From Volutella citrinella (taxonomy: Eukaryota > Ascomycota > Sordariomycetes > Hypocreales > Nectriaceae), in NCBI GenBank assembly GCA_034401135.1, contig JAWZSP010000004.1, forward strand, positions 372,001-436,000: a stretch of DNA of 64,000 nt. Reading direction: 5' to 3'. Below are positions 38,191 through 52,000 of the stretch, piece after piece. The first letter of the stretch is position 1. Each line of letters starts with the position of its first letter. Under the pieces are notes generated by a model. That model saw nothing but the letters and a program-made list of their open reading frames with translations. It was not told the origin of the DNA and did not search any database. The translations under genes and the position numbers were made by a program.

Positions 38191-41100
38191 ATGGTTTGTC
38201 TTAGCGCCCCACCCAGCAACTCTTCAAGACTGTTGCAGACTTGCTGACTTGTGTTCTGCAATCCGTCAGTTCAAGAAGCCATTCTCGATTTTCAAGAAGA
38301 AGGAGGGGCGAGACGAAACTCCGGACGATGCTACAGAACAAAATACCCGAGAGGAGCATGCTGCCCAAGACCGGTTCTCGCGACTAAGTGTGTCGAGCAC
38401 CGTCGGCGATCATCGCCGAAATCAGTCGCCGGGGAGTAGATCGCACCTCAGCACAGATGCTGCCAGCTCTACAGGTGTCGACCGGCGGCCGTCGAGTTCC
38501 ACAGAAGCTTCCACGCCGTATCGCGGAACTGAAGCTTCAAGCAAAGACCCGCTAGGCCTCAAGGTTGTGCATCGGCCGGCCGGGCAGCGTCTAGTTGATG
38601 TCGTCTTCGTGCATGGCCTGGGTGGCAGCAGCCGAATGACTTGGACACACGACCGGAATCCCAACTTCTTCTGGCCGCTCAAGTTCCTGCCGCTGGAGCC
38701 CGAGATCAGCGAGGCCCGTATCCTGAGCTTTGGATACAATGCAAAGTTCCGGTCGGGGAGTGGCAAGAACAAAATGTCCGTTCTGGACTTCGCCAAGGAC
38801 CTCTTGTTCGACCTGAAGCATGCACAAGACGAGTCTCTCTCGCAGCTGGAGGACCTGGGAATGGGCGAGGTAAGCGGACCCGTGCAAATAAGCTCGAGCC
38901 CTTGGCCTAGCTGCATTTCTAGTCCGTGCTAACGTCTTGTGGAGCGCCCCATCATCTTCATGGTCCATTCCATGGGGGGTCTCATCGTCAAAGAGGTATG
39001 CCTTCAGTGCGCAGACATGACTCGTCTTATGCGTCTCCAGTTCATCTCGACTCACCTTTTCACAAGGCATACATGCAGGGACAGAATGACCCGGCCTATC
39101 AGTCAATCGTCAGGGCTATTTCGTCTATCATCTTCTTGTCCACCCCACACCGTGGGACCAACTTGGCCGACACGTTGAACCGCATCCTCGAGGTGTCTTT
39201 CGTTGCCAGCCCCATGCAGTTCATTGCCGAGATGTCCACCGGGTCGCAGACGTTGCAGAAGCTCAACGAGCAGTTTAGACACATCGCTCCCAAGTTGCAG
39301 ATTGTCTCCTTCTACGAGACTCGCCCGACGCCGATCCTGAAGAGGGGCCAAATAGTATGACTGCGTCTTGGCTCCACAACCATGGTTCGCCTGCTGATGC
39401 GCGCTTTAGATGGTGCTGGAGAAGGACTCTTCTGTTCTTGGGTATCCTGGAGAGATTTCCAAGCCGCTCGATGCAGATCACAACACCGTTTGCAAGTACG
39501 CCAGCCGTGATGATCCGCGTTACATCACCATTCGAAATGTTCTCATGACCCTCATTGTGAAAGCAAAAGCAAAAGGTGAGCTCCTTAGACTCCAAAATCC
39601 TCGCGACAGCTGCGTCGGGGTGTCCTAATACTGATAAATATTTGATAGAGAAACCCACGAAACCGTCCGAGGGTCCATCCATTACCAGCTTCGAGGACTA
39701 TCTTTCAGTCGCCGAATCTCCCAGAACCGACTACAACTTTTTTCGTGACCGCTGGACTCCGGGTACATGCAGCTGGATAGAGCAAAATGACATCTTCAAG
39801 TCATGGGTCGACGATACCAGCTTTTCGCCCCGTCTATTGTGGATCAGTGGAAATGCGGCCACAGGGAAGTCGATTCTGTCATCCTTTGTCATCAATCATC
39901 TTGTTCAGCTCGGCCTGCCATGCCAGTACTTTTTCATCAGGTTCACTACACTTGAGAAGCGGAGTCTGAGCGTGTTGCTGCGATCATTAGCCTGCCAACT
40001 TGCCAACGCAGTACCGGCCTATGGAGAAAAGCTGCGACAGTTGGAGGCCGCCGCTGCAGACTTGAAGACGGCAGACTATCGGAATACATGGCAGTCGTTG
40101 TTCAAGCAGGCCTTGCTTCAGCTTGAGCAGAACTACCCCCTATACTGGGTGATTGACGGATTGGATGAAGCTGAAAAGCCGACGGCCTTTGTACGCCTCT
40201 TCTCAGACCTGGACCAGACGACAGTTCCTCTACGCATCCTGATCGTCAGTCGCACAACACACGAGATCAATTCGGCATTCCAGAGACTGTCGAGGGATGT
40301 ACGATTGGACGTTGTCCAGATCGACGGCAATTCAGATGATTTCCGATCCTACATTGATCGTGAAATGGGGCTCAAGACTGATGCGGCCTACAGGGACGAA
40401 GTTGCCCAGAAGCTTCTTGATCGTGCCAAAGGGAACTTCCTCTGGCTGCACTTGGCGGTTCAGAAGATCAACTACTGTCATACAAAGCCCGGCGTCGAGG
40501 AAGCATTGACGGAGCTCCCCTCCGGGATGGAAGCCTTGTACAGCAGGATGGCTATTTCTGTCAAGTCGCAGCCAAACATCAGCGACCAGAACCTCGGGCT
40601 CAGCATATTGGGCTGGGCCACATGCGCGCGGCGTCTGCTGAGTGTTGAAGAGCTCGGAGACGCCTTGGAAAACGATGGCGTCTTGGAGATTCACAGAACA
40701 ATCGGGGACCTGTGCGGCGGCTTCGTCACAGTCGATCATGAGGGCAACGTCGCCATGATACACGAGACAGCTCGAGAGTATTTGGTGGGGACGGGCAAAG
40801 CCGGCGGTCCTCTCTCGATATGTAAAAGGACGACCAACGATTTGCTCTTCCAACGATGCATCTCGCGGTTGACGGAGCAGACTCTACGGAGTCAGATCAG
40901 CCGGAACCGGCCACCGGCCCTACTGAGCTACGCAATGAGCTCATGGTCCTATCATCTCTTCAACGGCTCATGCACTGACCCGGCCATACTGCGCATTGTC
41001 TCGAGCTTCCTCACAGGACCCCATGTCCTCACATGGATCCATATTGCCGCCAGGGCTAGGGATCTCCGGGCCTTGGTCACCGCTTCTCGTCACTTGGTCG

Positions 41101-43496
41101 ACATCTCCTTCAAGCTGCGCAAGATCAATGACGGCAGTTCCTCAATCCAGCACAGCATGGCAGCCGTCATTGAAGGGTGGGCCACTGATTTTGTCAAGAT
41201 TGTGGGCAAGTTTGGCAGCAACTTGACACAACAGCCCGACTCCATCTACAAACACATTCCTCCATTCTGTCCAGAAGAGTCCATGATCTATCAGCAGTTT
41301 GGGCGTAAGGAGGCACGGTCTCTCCAGGTCTCTGGCTTCACTCGGAAGACGTGGGATGACTGCCTCGCTCGCTTCTCTCCAGCTCCAGGTGCCGTGGCGT
41401 CGTCGGTGATTACAGCTGGCAGCAGGATCGCGGTTCTGACCGTGGTCCGCAGACTGAGCACCGTCATCATCTACAGCGCGGCTACATTTGAGGAGCAGCG
41501 CCGCATAGAGCACCCCGAGCGCGTCACCACGATTCAGAGCAATGGCTTGGGCGATACTCTTCTAACGTACGGCTACACAACAACTAGGCTGTGGCACATT
41601 CCCACGGGGAAATGCCTCAAAATCGTCAAGAACCCTCCTAGACGGCCTCGGCCATACACAATTCGCTTCAACGAAACGCGGAGAATGGTTCTTGTGTGCC
41701 ACGAAGATCGGTGTATTCGAAGCTTCACCCTCGATGATGACGGAAAGGACCAGTGGGACTTGCAGGTGCAAATTGAAGAGCCGAGTCTCGATAACATGAA
41801 TGATCGCATTGTCAGCTTCCCTACCATTGCCTCCCTCAGTCCAGACGGAAATCGTGTTGCATTCGGCTACCGAAACCATCCTGTCACAGCCTGGGAGCTA
41901 GACCCGCCAATGTTGATCGGCCAGTGCAACATCCCGCTCGCCGCAGAGGACAGAACCATCCATGGTAACGTGTATGGCGAAGTCTTTCACCTGGCATGGC
42001 ATCCGCGGTCTGGTGAGATCATCGGGCTGAGCCAGGTGGGCCTCTTGTTTCTATGGGATCCATACGAGTTCGAGGCCAGTTTGACTACCCACTCGGGTGC
42101 CGACACCTTCAGTGTCAACTCGGATGGGTCTCTCATTGTTACTGGCGATGGCATTGGCATTATCAAGGTCTTCTCCACCAGTGACCTCTCGGTACTGTAT
42201 CAGCTTGCATCGCAAGACCCCGTCCACCACATCTGCTTCAGTTCAGATTCTCGAAGACTCTACGACACAAGGGGCACATACGGAAACATATGGGAGCCGA
42301 ATACCCTGATCCGCCTTGCCGACTGTTCAGACCCCAGCGGAACCAGTGACATCTATAGCGATAACGAAAGTCTCGCCAAGTTTTCTCTGTACGCCGAACA
42401 TCACTTTCCTAGGGCCGACGCCATCACCGCCGTGTCTGGGCAGTCAGTGGGACCACTGCACTGCTATGGAACGGAGGATGGTGTCGTGAGCCTGTGCGAA
42501 GTGGGGAAGGGCAAAGTAGGCGAGGTGGAGAGGCTGACGAGCTGCATGCCCATCGAGCATGTTGCCTGGAGCAATGACGGACGCCTCGTGGCACTCTCTG
42601 ATCTTGGGGGACGGGTTGCAGTAAAGAGGGTGACGCACTCTGCAACAAAGATTGGTGGCTGGGACGTAGCTGCTTGCTTCGACATGTCCATCCCCCAAGA
42701 ACAAGGCCATACAAGCCATCTCATGTTCCATCCCAAGGGCGATAGGGTCTTTGCATCAACACCCACGGCCCTGTTCTCCATCGAAATACAGTCCCAGAAA
42801 CTGGTTGATGCGAAGCTGGACGACCCTTCATCTCAGGTCAAATGGGCAAGCCACCCGACAGAACCGCACACCATTCTAGGATTCGGCACCACGAAACTGT
42901 ACGCCTATGCTTGGGAAGGCTTGAAACCGCTCGGCGTCTACGATTACGCGCCACTCCGAACGGAGTTGTCCTCTGATGTCTCTGACACGCCATTCACGCC
43001 GAGTAGCAGCCATGGAAAGCAGACGGCAACGCTCGGTAGGCTTGTTTCGGTAGCTGGACTTGCACATGTGCTACTAGAGATCGCATCCTCAAGTCCCTCG
43101 GGCGAACTCCAGTGGCACTATTTGCTCTTTGATGTTGACAGCATGCATCAAACCGATATGAAAGGGGAATCGAGTGTCGGGTACTCGGCGTTGCCCGCTG
43201 CTGTTGCCGCTCGGATACGCGAGCCACTCGCGCTACTGTCAAGAGCGAGGCTTGTTTTCCTCGACGTTGATCGATGGATCTGCACCTATCGTCTCTCAAC
43301 CTCTGCCCCAGTTCGGCCGGAGGCAAGAAAGGGTTCCGAGTCGGGCATTCCCGGTATTGAGCAGTATTACTTTCTCCCTGGAGACTGGGTTTCGAGTAAT
43401 GAAGCCGAACTATGTTCAGTAACGCCTGATGGGACATTTCTATGCCCAAGGAATGGAGAAGTAGCTACAGTTCGAGCTGGAAAACTACGAAGATGA
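38191..43496 (+). CDS. NLR-like STAND protein: SesB-type lipase, NACHT and WD40-like repeats
   Basis: Exons proposed are 38191-38193, 38270-38869, 38945-38995, 39067-39354, 39410-39575 and 39649-43496, in total 1651 residues. The N-terminal alpha/beta-hydrolase domain has VDVVFVHGLGGS (about residue 108), a nucleophile elbow HSMGGL and FLSTPHRGTNLAD, as in SesB-type effector domains. The NTPase has Walker A GNAATGKS (about 437), Walker B YWVIDGLDEAE (about 535) and an LIVSR sensor: a NACHT module. From about residue 950 to the end come degenerate WD40-like blades (for example LSPDGNRVAFGY, VAWSNDGRLVALSD). By family these are cytosolic sensors of non-self, where ligand binding by the repeats oligomerises NACHT and switches on the lipase to trigger cell death. 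The frame is intact. Confidence 0.88.
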
Positions 43497-44195
43497 TGGC
43501 CGATGGGAATTATACAAGGTTGCGAGTTGATGAGGAAAAGTTGCTAATAGTTGTTTCATCTTTGTCTACATATGTTTCTAGGTTTCTCTTATTTATTTCC
43601 TTTGTGGACAATGCCCCGCACAATGCGGAGGACGAAGATTTGTCTGGAGCGAGATAGCAACTGTTCTACTGTTCATCTGCCCGTAAATTCATGATACCCG
43701 ACATGCAATTCCTCTTTCAAGTCGTCTTTTGTGATAGGAGGCGTCAGTGACTAGATGAGCAGTCTCCCGCACCTTTTTTTATGCCCTGCGGCCACATTTC
43801 GACCTCCAGGACTTACTGTGATACTTGATGTAACGCTAGGGCAGCATCTGATCCGATATCGCCATTGTTTGCCAGCATTTCCCCTTGTCCATGTCACCAA
43901 CCTGCTGCACACCCCGCACTTGTCACGTGGGAATGGGCAGTATTACCTTCTTGTTCCAACTCTCCATTGAGTAATATCTCTTTGACTTTGCATCGCACGG
44001 CTTCGGGACCCTCCGAACACAATTCACACGCTCACACATCTCTAGTATCAACAATCAGGAACGAAACTGGCCCCTGCTGCTTTATTGTTGGCACCCATTT
44101 GCCTCGTGCCACCCAAGTTACACAGCTCTTAAGAGGCATGACATTGGGGAACCGGGGCTCATTCTCAAATCCAGCAGCACCAGGGTTTCTTCCAA
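43497..44195. other. Intergenic, upstream of the QDR-type transporter
   Basis: About 700 bp. Open frames here are short and motif-free. The transporter promoter should lie in the 3' half. Confidence 0.45.
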
Positions 44196-45710
44196 ATGTC
44201 AAACCTATTGATCGTCGACAACCCTGCCAGGACTGACTCGAATCTAGAAAAGATGCATCTGGAAGATAACAATGGCCAGGAATCATATTCAGTATTCTCC
44301 GACAGGAGCAAAACATATTTGACCTACTTTCTTGGCTTTGCAATGATACTTTCCACCCTGACAGCAACCATCTATTTCCCACTCATTCCCATGCTCAGCA
44401 CTCAGTTCAGAGTCTCCATCCAGGCCATAAACCTCACTATTACCGTCTACGCTATCGTCCAGGGTTTAGCTCCGATGATCTTTGGCGCGGTTGCTGATAC
44501 CTTTGGACGACGGCCCGTCTTCCTTGTCTTAGTCGCGCTGTACGCAGTTGCCAGCATGGGTCTCGCCATCAACCAGAATAACTACGGTGCTTTGATTGCT
44601 TTGCGTGCCCTTCAAAGCATTGGCGGTTCGGTCATTCCAACGCTGTCCTACGGCGTTGCAGCCGACGTGGCACCCCCGGCCGAGCGAGGCAAGATGCTTG
44701 GGCCAATGTTATCGACTTGCAACGCTATCTCGGCAATTGGGCCTGTCATCGGAGGTGCTGTGGCTCTGAGCACCAATGGAGTCCGATGGGTATTCCTGTC
44801 GCTTCTCATCATAGCTGCTCTTTGTTTTCTGGTGGCTGGCTTCATGCTGCCAGAGACGGCGCGGTCTATTGTCGGGAACGGCAGTCAGCCCGCCAAAGGC
44901 ATCTGGAGAACATGGCTATCCCTAATACGAGGCAAGAGGTCCGAGGAAGCAAATGCGAACCTCGAAACACGTCATAATGGAACTCTCAGGGTGGATGGAT
45001 GGCGGATCCACGCGGTATTTGACTCCCTCCGTTTCATCTTTTACCGGGACTCTTCGGTCGTGCTTGTCGTGGTGGCCTTGACCTATTCGGTCTACTATAC
45101 CTTCCAGGTTGCTATACCAGTCATCTTCCACGACATTTACTCGTACAACGAGTTTGAGATCGGCCTTGTTTTCCTCCCCGGCCTAGCAGGAATGACCATT
45201 GGCGGCATGATTGCGGGAAAGCTCCTCGATACGAACTTCAGTGCCGTCGCCAAAAAGCACAACCTACGAATAGAAGACCATGAGAATAGCCTCGGAGAGT
45301 TCCCAGTTGAGGAAGCACGATACCGTGGCTGCCTGGTCATCGTTCTCGTTGAGATAGTCCTGGTAGTTGGCTACGGCTGGGCGATACACTACCGAGTTCA
45401 TCCTGCAGTGCCCATTGTGTTGCAGTTTCTGGCCTGCGCAGGCTCAACACTGCTGAGCCACACGGCAAGCGCCTTGCTAGTCGATATATTCCCGGACAAG
45501 TCGAGCACTGCATACGCATCTGGACAGGTGATGCGGTGTGGAGTGAGCGCCGCTTCGGCCGCCGTGATCCAGCCACTCGTCGATGCAGTTGGATATGGCT
45601 GGTATTTTACGGCCTTTGCCCTCTTTGTTGGGGTTGGTGCATCTGTTTGTGTTATTGTTAGTCAGATGAACGGTATGGCATGGCGACGAGAACGATTATC
45701 TAAGTGGTAA
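44196..45710 (+). CDS. MFS transporter, DHA1 QDR-like
   Basis: One exon of 504 residues with twelve membrane helices. The first helix reads ATIYFPLIPMLS, followed by motif A in GAVADTFGRRP after helix 2, an RALQSIGGSV helix 4 and IGPVIGGAVAL as the antiporter motif C. The large central loop spans about residues 225-280. QDR-type carriers expel drugs, polyamines or the cell's own metabolites at the plasma membrane by proton antiport. It has no intron, unlike the other carriers in the window. It is convergent with the giant pectinesterase-like gene about 320 bp away. An internal ATG at 44253 is an alternative start, but 44196 keeps a normal-length N-terminal tail. Confidence 0.92.
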   Translation: MSNLLIVDNPARTDSNLEKMHLEDNNGQESYSVFSDRSKTYLTYFLGFAMILSTLTATIYFPLIPMLSTQFRVSIQAINLTITVYAIVQGLAPMIFGAVADTFGRRPVFLVLVALYAVASMGLAINQNNYGALIALRALQSIGGSVIPTLSYGVAADVAPPAERGKMLGPMLSTCNAISAIGPVIGGAVALSTNGVRWVFLSLLIIAALCFLVAGFMLPETARSIVGNGSQPAKGIWRTWLSLIRGKRSEEANANLETRHNGTLRVDGWRIHAVFDSLRFIFYRDSSVVLVVVALTYSVYYTFQVAIPVIFHDIYSYNEFEIGLVFLPGLAGMTIGGMIAGKLLDTNFSAVAKKHNLRIEDHENSLGEFPVEEARYRGCLVIVLVEIVLVVGYGWAIHYRVHPAVPIVLQFLACAGSTLLSHTASALLVDIFPDKSSTAYASGQVMRCGVSAASAAVIQPLVDAVGYGWYFTAFALFVGVGASVCVIVSQMNGMAWRRERLSKW

Positions 45711-46028
45711 GTCTTTTCACAGTCTAAGGCTACTAGAAGGCTTACAAATGGATATTGACATCTATCCAGGTTCTCTTCAAGCTAATAGTCCACCAAGAAG
45801 TACTTTCAAGGGCAAATTAGGCGCACCTCTCATCATTTGGGGTGAAAGATTATGTTAAGAAAGTTTCAGTTGGCTCGGTTGGGCAATTAAGGGCCGGATC
45901 GGTAGAATAAGTTTAAATTATTAGAAAAGTCAAATATCATCCCAGAACATTAGTTAGCCTAATAAACAATCCAACCTAGCTGAATAGAATACCGATCCGG
46001 ATGCCAACTCTCAATCTTGTCTAGCCTC
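45711..46028. other. AT-rich convergent spacer
   Basis: About 320 bp between the ends of two convergent genes, clearly AT-rich (about 45840-46000). Expected to hold both polyadenylation regions; nothing else seen. Confidence 0.5.
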
Positions 46029-49000
46029 TCAAGCAGTAGGGCAAGCTTGGGCATTCTTAGATGTCTTCGTGATCCAGGTAGTGGACTGCTCAGACACCTT
46101 GAGAGTGGTTGTTTTCGTAACAGTGGACTGCTCAGTGATGGTACTGCTTGGCTTGAGACTCGTCGTAACTTGTGCCCAGCTCGTGACAGTGTTGGCTGGA
46201 AGCGTAATAGTCTGTACGGAAGTAACAAGCTCCGTCCTGGTTACAACAGCAGTAACCTGGGCGAGGACCGTTGTGATAGTTCGGGCGGCTGTGTAAGTAG
46301 ACAGAACAGTTTCACCAGGCGCCGTAATTGTCGACTTAACCGTACGAACAGAGGTCGTCTGGGATGTCAAGGTTATCGTGGATGCCTTGAGCGTGGTCGT
46401 CTTTCCGATTGTTTGCGTGACAGTCGCAGTGGTAGTTGATGTCTGACCCGGGATCGTTGTGGTTTGAAGCTTCGTAGCGACAGAAACGCTGGTTGAGGTG
46501 CTTGTCACGGGCTTGAGGGTGCTGGCCTTGCCAATGGTCTTTGTGGTGATCAACTCCGTAGTGAAAGTTGATCCTGGCAGAGTGACGGTTGAAGTTTTCA
46601 CTGCAGTGGTGAAGGTCGATGAGACGGTGACGGTGACGGTCTGCTGTCCGGCCGCGCGAGCCATCAATTCAGGTTGGACGCTGCCAGTTGGTGTGGGGAA
46701 CGCATCAGCATCTCTCCTCTTCAAAGTCTTGGCGGGAATGCAGGAGATGGTTGTGGTCTTCTTGGTGATCTTGGTCGAAGTCGTGTACTCTGTGACGTAG
46801 GAAGTAGTTGCCTTTGCAGAGACAGTGGTAACACCGTCAGTGCCCTTCGTCACAGTAGAAGTGCTCTTAACAGTCACAGCCTTCGGCGTGGACGTTTTCG
46901 TCGTGCTCTCGACGTTGCTAACCGTGTGAGTTGAGGTGGTCGGCTTCGGGGTGCTAGTCGCGTAGACAGTTTCCGAGACGGTCGTCTTGATGGTCGTGGC
47001 CTTTCCGGATACGTCAAGGACAGAAGTGGTCGTACTTTGAATGGTCTGCCAGTCAGTCACAGTCTTCGCATCAGGCGTGATTGTCGTTCCAACATCGACA
47101 GTCTGTGTAGCAGTGTTGGTGACAAGCTTGTCAGGGTCATTGATCGTCTGAACGGCCGTTGTCGTGCTCTTCTGTACGGTTGTAATGGTAACTGGATCAG
47201 GAGTAATCGTGGTACCAATGTCCACGGTAGACGTGCTCTTGATGGTTGTGGTTTGAACATCAGCCGTGAGAGTGGTAAAGAGAGTCTCCTTCAGCGTTGA
47301 AACCTGGGTTGTGTAAATTGTTGTTGGCGTAATTGCAGAGGTCGATGTCGACGTCGTTGTGCTCGGCATGGAAGTGGCCGAACTGGTTACTGTCGTAGGA
47401 GGAGTAAGACCAGCTGCAGCGAATGGCGTGAGGTAAACGAAAGTGGTGTTGATCCAGGACGTGGTGGAGAAGAAAGAGCTCAATTCGAATTGGGCGGCGG
47501 CACTGGGGTTCAGCGGAGGGGCGAAAGACGCCCGCTTGGAAGTCGAAGATCCGGGTCCGTAGTTGTCGAATTCAGCAAAGGTGACACCATCAGTGCGGGG
47601 ATCGGTCTTGGTCCAGTAGTCCCATCCTACAGCCTCAATCATGGAACCAAGGTAGCTCTTGATATAGGCAACACGGGCGTACTGATTCCAGGGCCGGCCA
47701 AGCGAGACAGATGAATAGGAAGCGCTGGCAGCGGCTGTAATCGTGCACTGATCAAACACGAAGCCAGCCGCAGTAGTGTTAGTGGCACGCTTGCTCGCGG
47801 TGAGAGCTATGCCGTCCCTGTTGGTGGCAATGGTTGAGTTGAGGAAGTATCCGGCTCCCGAGCCCCAAATCATATCGATATTTCCCTCAATGTACGAGTT
47901 GGAAGCAAAAAGATAGCCATTGATCAAGAGCGCATCCTGGTTTCCGTAGACCTGGCAAGCGTAGAGGCCGGCATACTTGCTGCTCTTGACTGCAAATCCC
48001 AGTGTTGCGAAGCTAAGGGCATGTCAGTGAACTGCCACATTTGCACACGGGAGGAGACTTACTCTTTGGCTGTGCCATATGTATTTGCAAAGTTGATGTT
48101 GACCGCCTGGAAATAGTTACCGGTGGCGTACACTGTAGCAGAGTCGGAGTTGGACGCAGCGGACTGGGTGTTGACACCAACGTTATGAGTGATTGTGACC
48201 TGGTTCGCAGTGTAGTCCTTGGGAGAGTCCGAGTATCCGAGGAAGATGGTTGTGCCGGATTTGCTGACCACAAGCTGTTCATCATATGTGCCAGGGTAAA
48301 TGAATACGGTGGCAGTTGTTTGACTGGAAGCGGGCAGAGCATCCAGAGCAGACTGGATGGTGCTATAGGTAGTCTTTCCTTCGATAGGAATCTTGGAGAC
48401 AATAAAAGCACCAGCCGGAGGCTCGGTACCGTTGTACGCAGTGGTGACGGGGGGCGTGGCCGGGGCGGTGCTGACCTGGGGAGTTTGAATCTGATCCCAG
48501 TAAGTCATGTCAATCCAGTCAGTCGTGTCCATGACGCTAGTAAGAGGATAAGAATCGCTGGTAAGCAACGTGGCAAAGCCGAATCCCTGGCGAGCAGCAG
48601 AGTTGTTTCCCCAGTTTCCAGGACCGTCGTTGTTGTACTCGGCGAACGTGACAGCGTCAGTCCTCGGGTCGGTTGTAGACCAGATCTTCCATCCAGCGGG
48701 CTGGATGATCTTGTCCAAGTAACTATTCTTGACAACGACGAGAGCAAACTTGGAATACGGCCGGCCAAGGTACACAGCTCCAGTCAAGTCCACAGTTGCT
48801 GTAGTAGCAGATGTGAACAAGCATTGGTCAAAGATGTAGCCACCGGAAGCTGATGAGCTCGCGCGGCTCTGAGCAGTAATTGCAGAGGACTTGCGCTTGG
48901 CACCAATCGTGCATCCCTTGAAGTAAGCCTTGGAGTAGCCCCAGATGAAATCAATAGCACCGTCAATGTACGAGCTCTCGTAGTATTGATAGCCGGCGGT

Positions 49001-52000
49001 GGCTCCAGTGAGCAAGGTGTCTTGCCATCCGATCAACTTACAGCCATAGAAACCAATCTTGTTTCCGTAGATGCTAGCTGCCAGCGTCACATAGCTTGCC
49101 TTGGAGCCATCCAAGTTGTCCGAGTTGATGATGTCAATGTTGTAGAAGGCAATGTTGTTGCTGGCAGTCTGGATGGTTGCAGTCTCGGAATTGCTATGAC
49201 CAACCGGCAGGGGACTGACTGAAAGGCCTCGAGCTTGGGTGATGATAACCTGGTTGGAAGAGTAGGTCTTGCCAGGGGGGCTCTCAGTGTATCCAATAAT
49301 CATGACAGGCCCATTGCGATTGATAGATGGAACCTGTTCGTTGTACGTGCCAGGATACATGAAGATGATCTGAGTTGACGCGTCCGATGGCAAGCTTGCG
49401 AGGGCGCTGGACAAGTTGCGATACGCGCCAGAAACACTTTCAGAGGCGAACACGAGGACTGCTCCGGCAGGAGGCACTGTTCCACTGGTTGGGTGTGCCC
49501 ATGTAGCACCGGATGTAGCTGAGGGGGGGGTGGAAGTGGTAGTCTTTGTCAACTCGTAGGTCGGAGTGAGACTGTAGGCAGCCATGTCCAGCCAGTCTGT
49601 GTTTCCGATGAAGCCGGAGAGCGAATAGGCAGCCGCCTGAGATTCGCTGAGGCTTGTGGCAAAGCTTGCTCGAGATGTGCTCCAGTTTCCGGGGCCTACA
49701 TTGTTGAACTCTCCAAACAAGATGTTCTATTTTGTAATATTAGCATCAGTTGAAAAACAGACAACCCGTCCCCTGGACTACTTACACTGGTGCGGGGATC
49801 ATTCGAGGCCCACGTGCTCCACCCTGCCGCAGCAATATGCTGGTCAAGGTATGAGTTCATGTATACGGCGATTGCGTACTGCGACCAAGGTCTGCCGAGG
49901 TAGGTGGTGCCGGTGGTGCCACCATAGCTACCCGTATAAGTGATCAACGACTTGTCGAAAACAAAGCCACCCGCCCATGTCGAGCTAGGCCTGTTGTTGG
50001 CAGTGATGAAGGCACCAGCCGTATTAGAAGCCACGTAACATTGGTGGAAGTAGGCTTTGCTGTAGCCCCAAATAAAGTCAACGCTTCCCTCAATGTACGA
50101 GTTGCTGAAGACTTGGACACCCTGGTTAACCAGAAGAGTATCCTGGAAGCCCTTGAACGCACAACCATAGGCAGCCATCTTCGTACCGTAAAAGTCGGCA
50201 GCCAGAGCCGCGAAACTGTTCGTTTGAGGGAAGGTGTTGGTGAAGTTGAGGTTGTACAGGGCTAGGCCGTCTCCATTCGTATTCTTCCAGTTGATGATGG
50301 GAGTCTGTTCGTTCTGTCCCGAGCTTGTGGAGACGCCATCACTAAACTGAATCAATACGGTGTTGCCAGTGAAGTCGTTCGCGTTGGACGTCTCTCCACG
50401 AAGAGTAACCTTGCCTCTTCGGGTGATGGAGAACTGCTCCTCGTATGTACCAGCCATGATGTAAATGGTATACTCGTTGCCATCGTTAGGCAGGGCCGCA
50501 ACCGCCGAGGCGACTGTCTTGAACTGCCCAGCAGCTGGGTTCGGGGCGACAGTGAAGGTAGCGGATCCAGTTGATGTTGACGCAGATGAGGCAGTTGACG
50601 TCGCGGTTGCAGTCGTTGAAGCGGAAAGAGCGGCGGTGGTGGTGGTGATGACCGAGTAAATAGAGCCGGGCCAACCTGAGAAGGGTAGGATGGCCGAAGA
50701 ATCAATCCAGCTAGCATCTCCCAGGACCTTAGCCACCGTATATGAAGAGCTGTCTGAGAGAACCTGAGCCTTTGGTGAACGAGACGAAGTGTCAGCACCA
50801 GGACCAGTGTTGTTCGCCTCGGTGAAGGAACCGGTGAAAGTCGAGGGAGTGTTGACCAGCCAGCCAACGGCAGCAATATGGGCATCCAAGTATGAGTTCA
50901 CTACAGCAACCGTCGCACCCGTGGAGTAGTCGCGTCCCAAGTAGGTACCCTTCTGGGGGAGGGAGTTGCTCTGTGGCACAATGGCACAAAGGTCGAAAAC
51001 AAGTTGCGAGGTTCCGAATGAGTTCTGGAACTTGCTGGCAGCGATGGTCTGGCCCGTGATGGTTCCATCAGTAACAATGACTGAGTTGTAGAAGTATCCG
51101 GCTCCCTGACCCCAGATTATATCCGTTGTGCCCTCAATTCTTCCACCACTGAAGTAGATGTTGCCATAGTCGAGGTACAGAGCTCCTTGCGACGCAACAA
51201 TGTTGCAGCTGTAGAATGCAACCTTCTGTCCCTTTGCAAACACGGCCAGTGCATTGTAGTTGGTTTGGGCAGGGAACGAGTTGACGAAGTTGATGTTATA
51301 GAAAGCAGTCAACTTGGTTTCGTATTTGTTTGCGCTGAACGTGGCAGTGCTGCTGGAACCTCCGGAGCTGGAAAGGCGGCCGTTGCTGTTTCGGATGGTG
51401 ACGAGGTTCTTGGACGATGACGAGGCATCAGATGTCTCACCCTTGAAGATAACAGGGCCAACTCGAGTGATGGAACTCTGCTCGTCGTATGTACCAGCGA
51501 GGATGTAAATGTATTGAGTGGTCTGGTCAGCGGGAAGGGCAGCGATTGCGGCGCCGACACTGTTGTACTGGGAGCATCCATTTGTCGACGGGCCAACAAT
51601 GAGAGCAGTGCTCGGGATGGAGGATGGTAGGCAAGAGGACGCGGTTGGGCTCGAGGAAGCAGTCGAGCTTGAGGCCACGGCCGAGTCAGAGGAAGCGATG
51701 GAGCTTGAGGAAGTGGTGGCGCTCGCAGATGCGCTCGAGCTTGAGGACACGACCGAGCCAGAAGAAGCATCAGGGGTTGAAGGGGTAGTTGAGCTTGAGG
51801 AAGCAATGTCGCTCAAGGAAGTGGAAGCGGCTGAAGAAGCCCCTGTCTGTACTGATGTTTGGATAGACGTAGCCAAGGAAGACGTTTCCAGAGTAGAAGA
51901 AGCGAAATTTGATGATGTCATCACCGCTGAAGTGGAAGTGGACGAAGTGCCAGCAGAGCCATCCTGTGCATTGGCGCTATTGCTAGCCTTGATGGCAGCT

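Noticed and set aside
39576..43496. Start of the NLR-like gene at the long open frame near 39576
   Set aside because: The hydrolase exons upstream splice in frame into it and match the known N-terminal effector layout.
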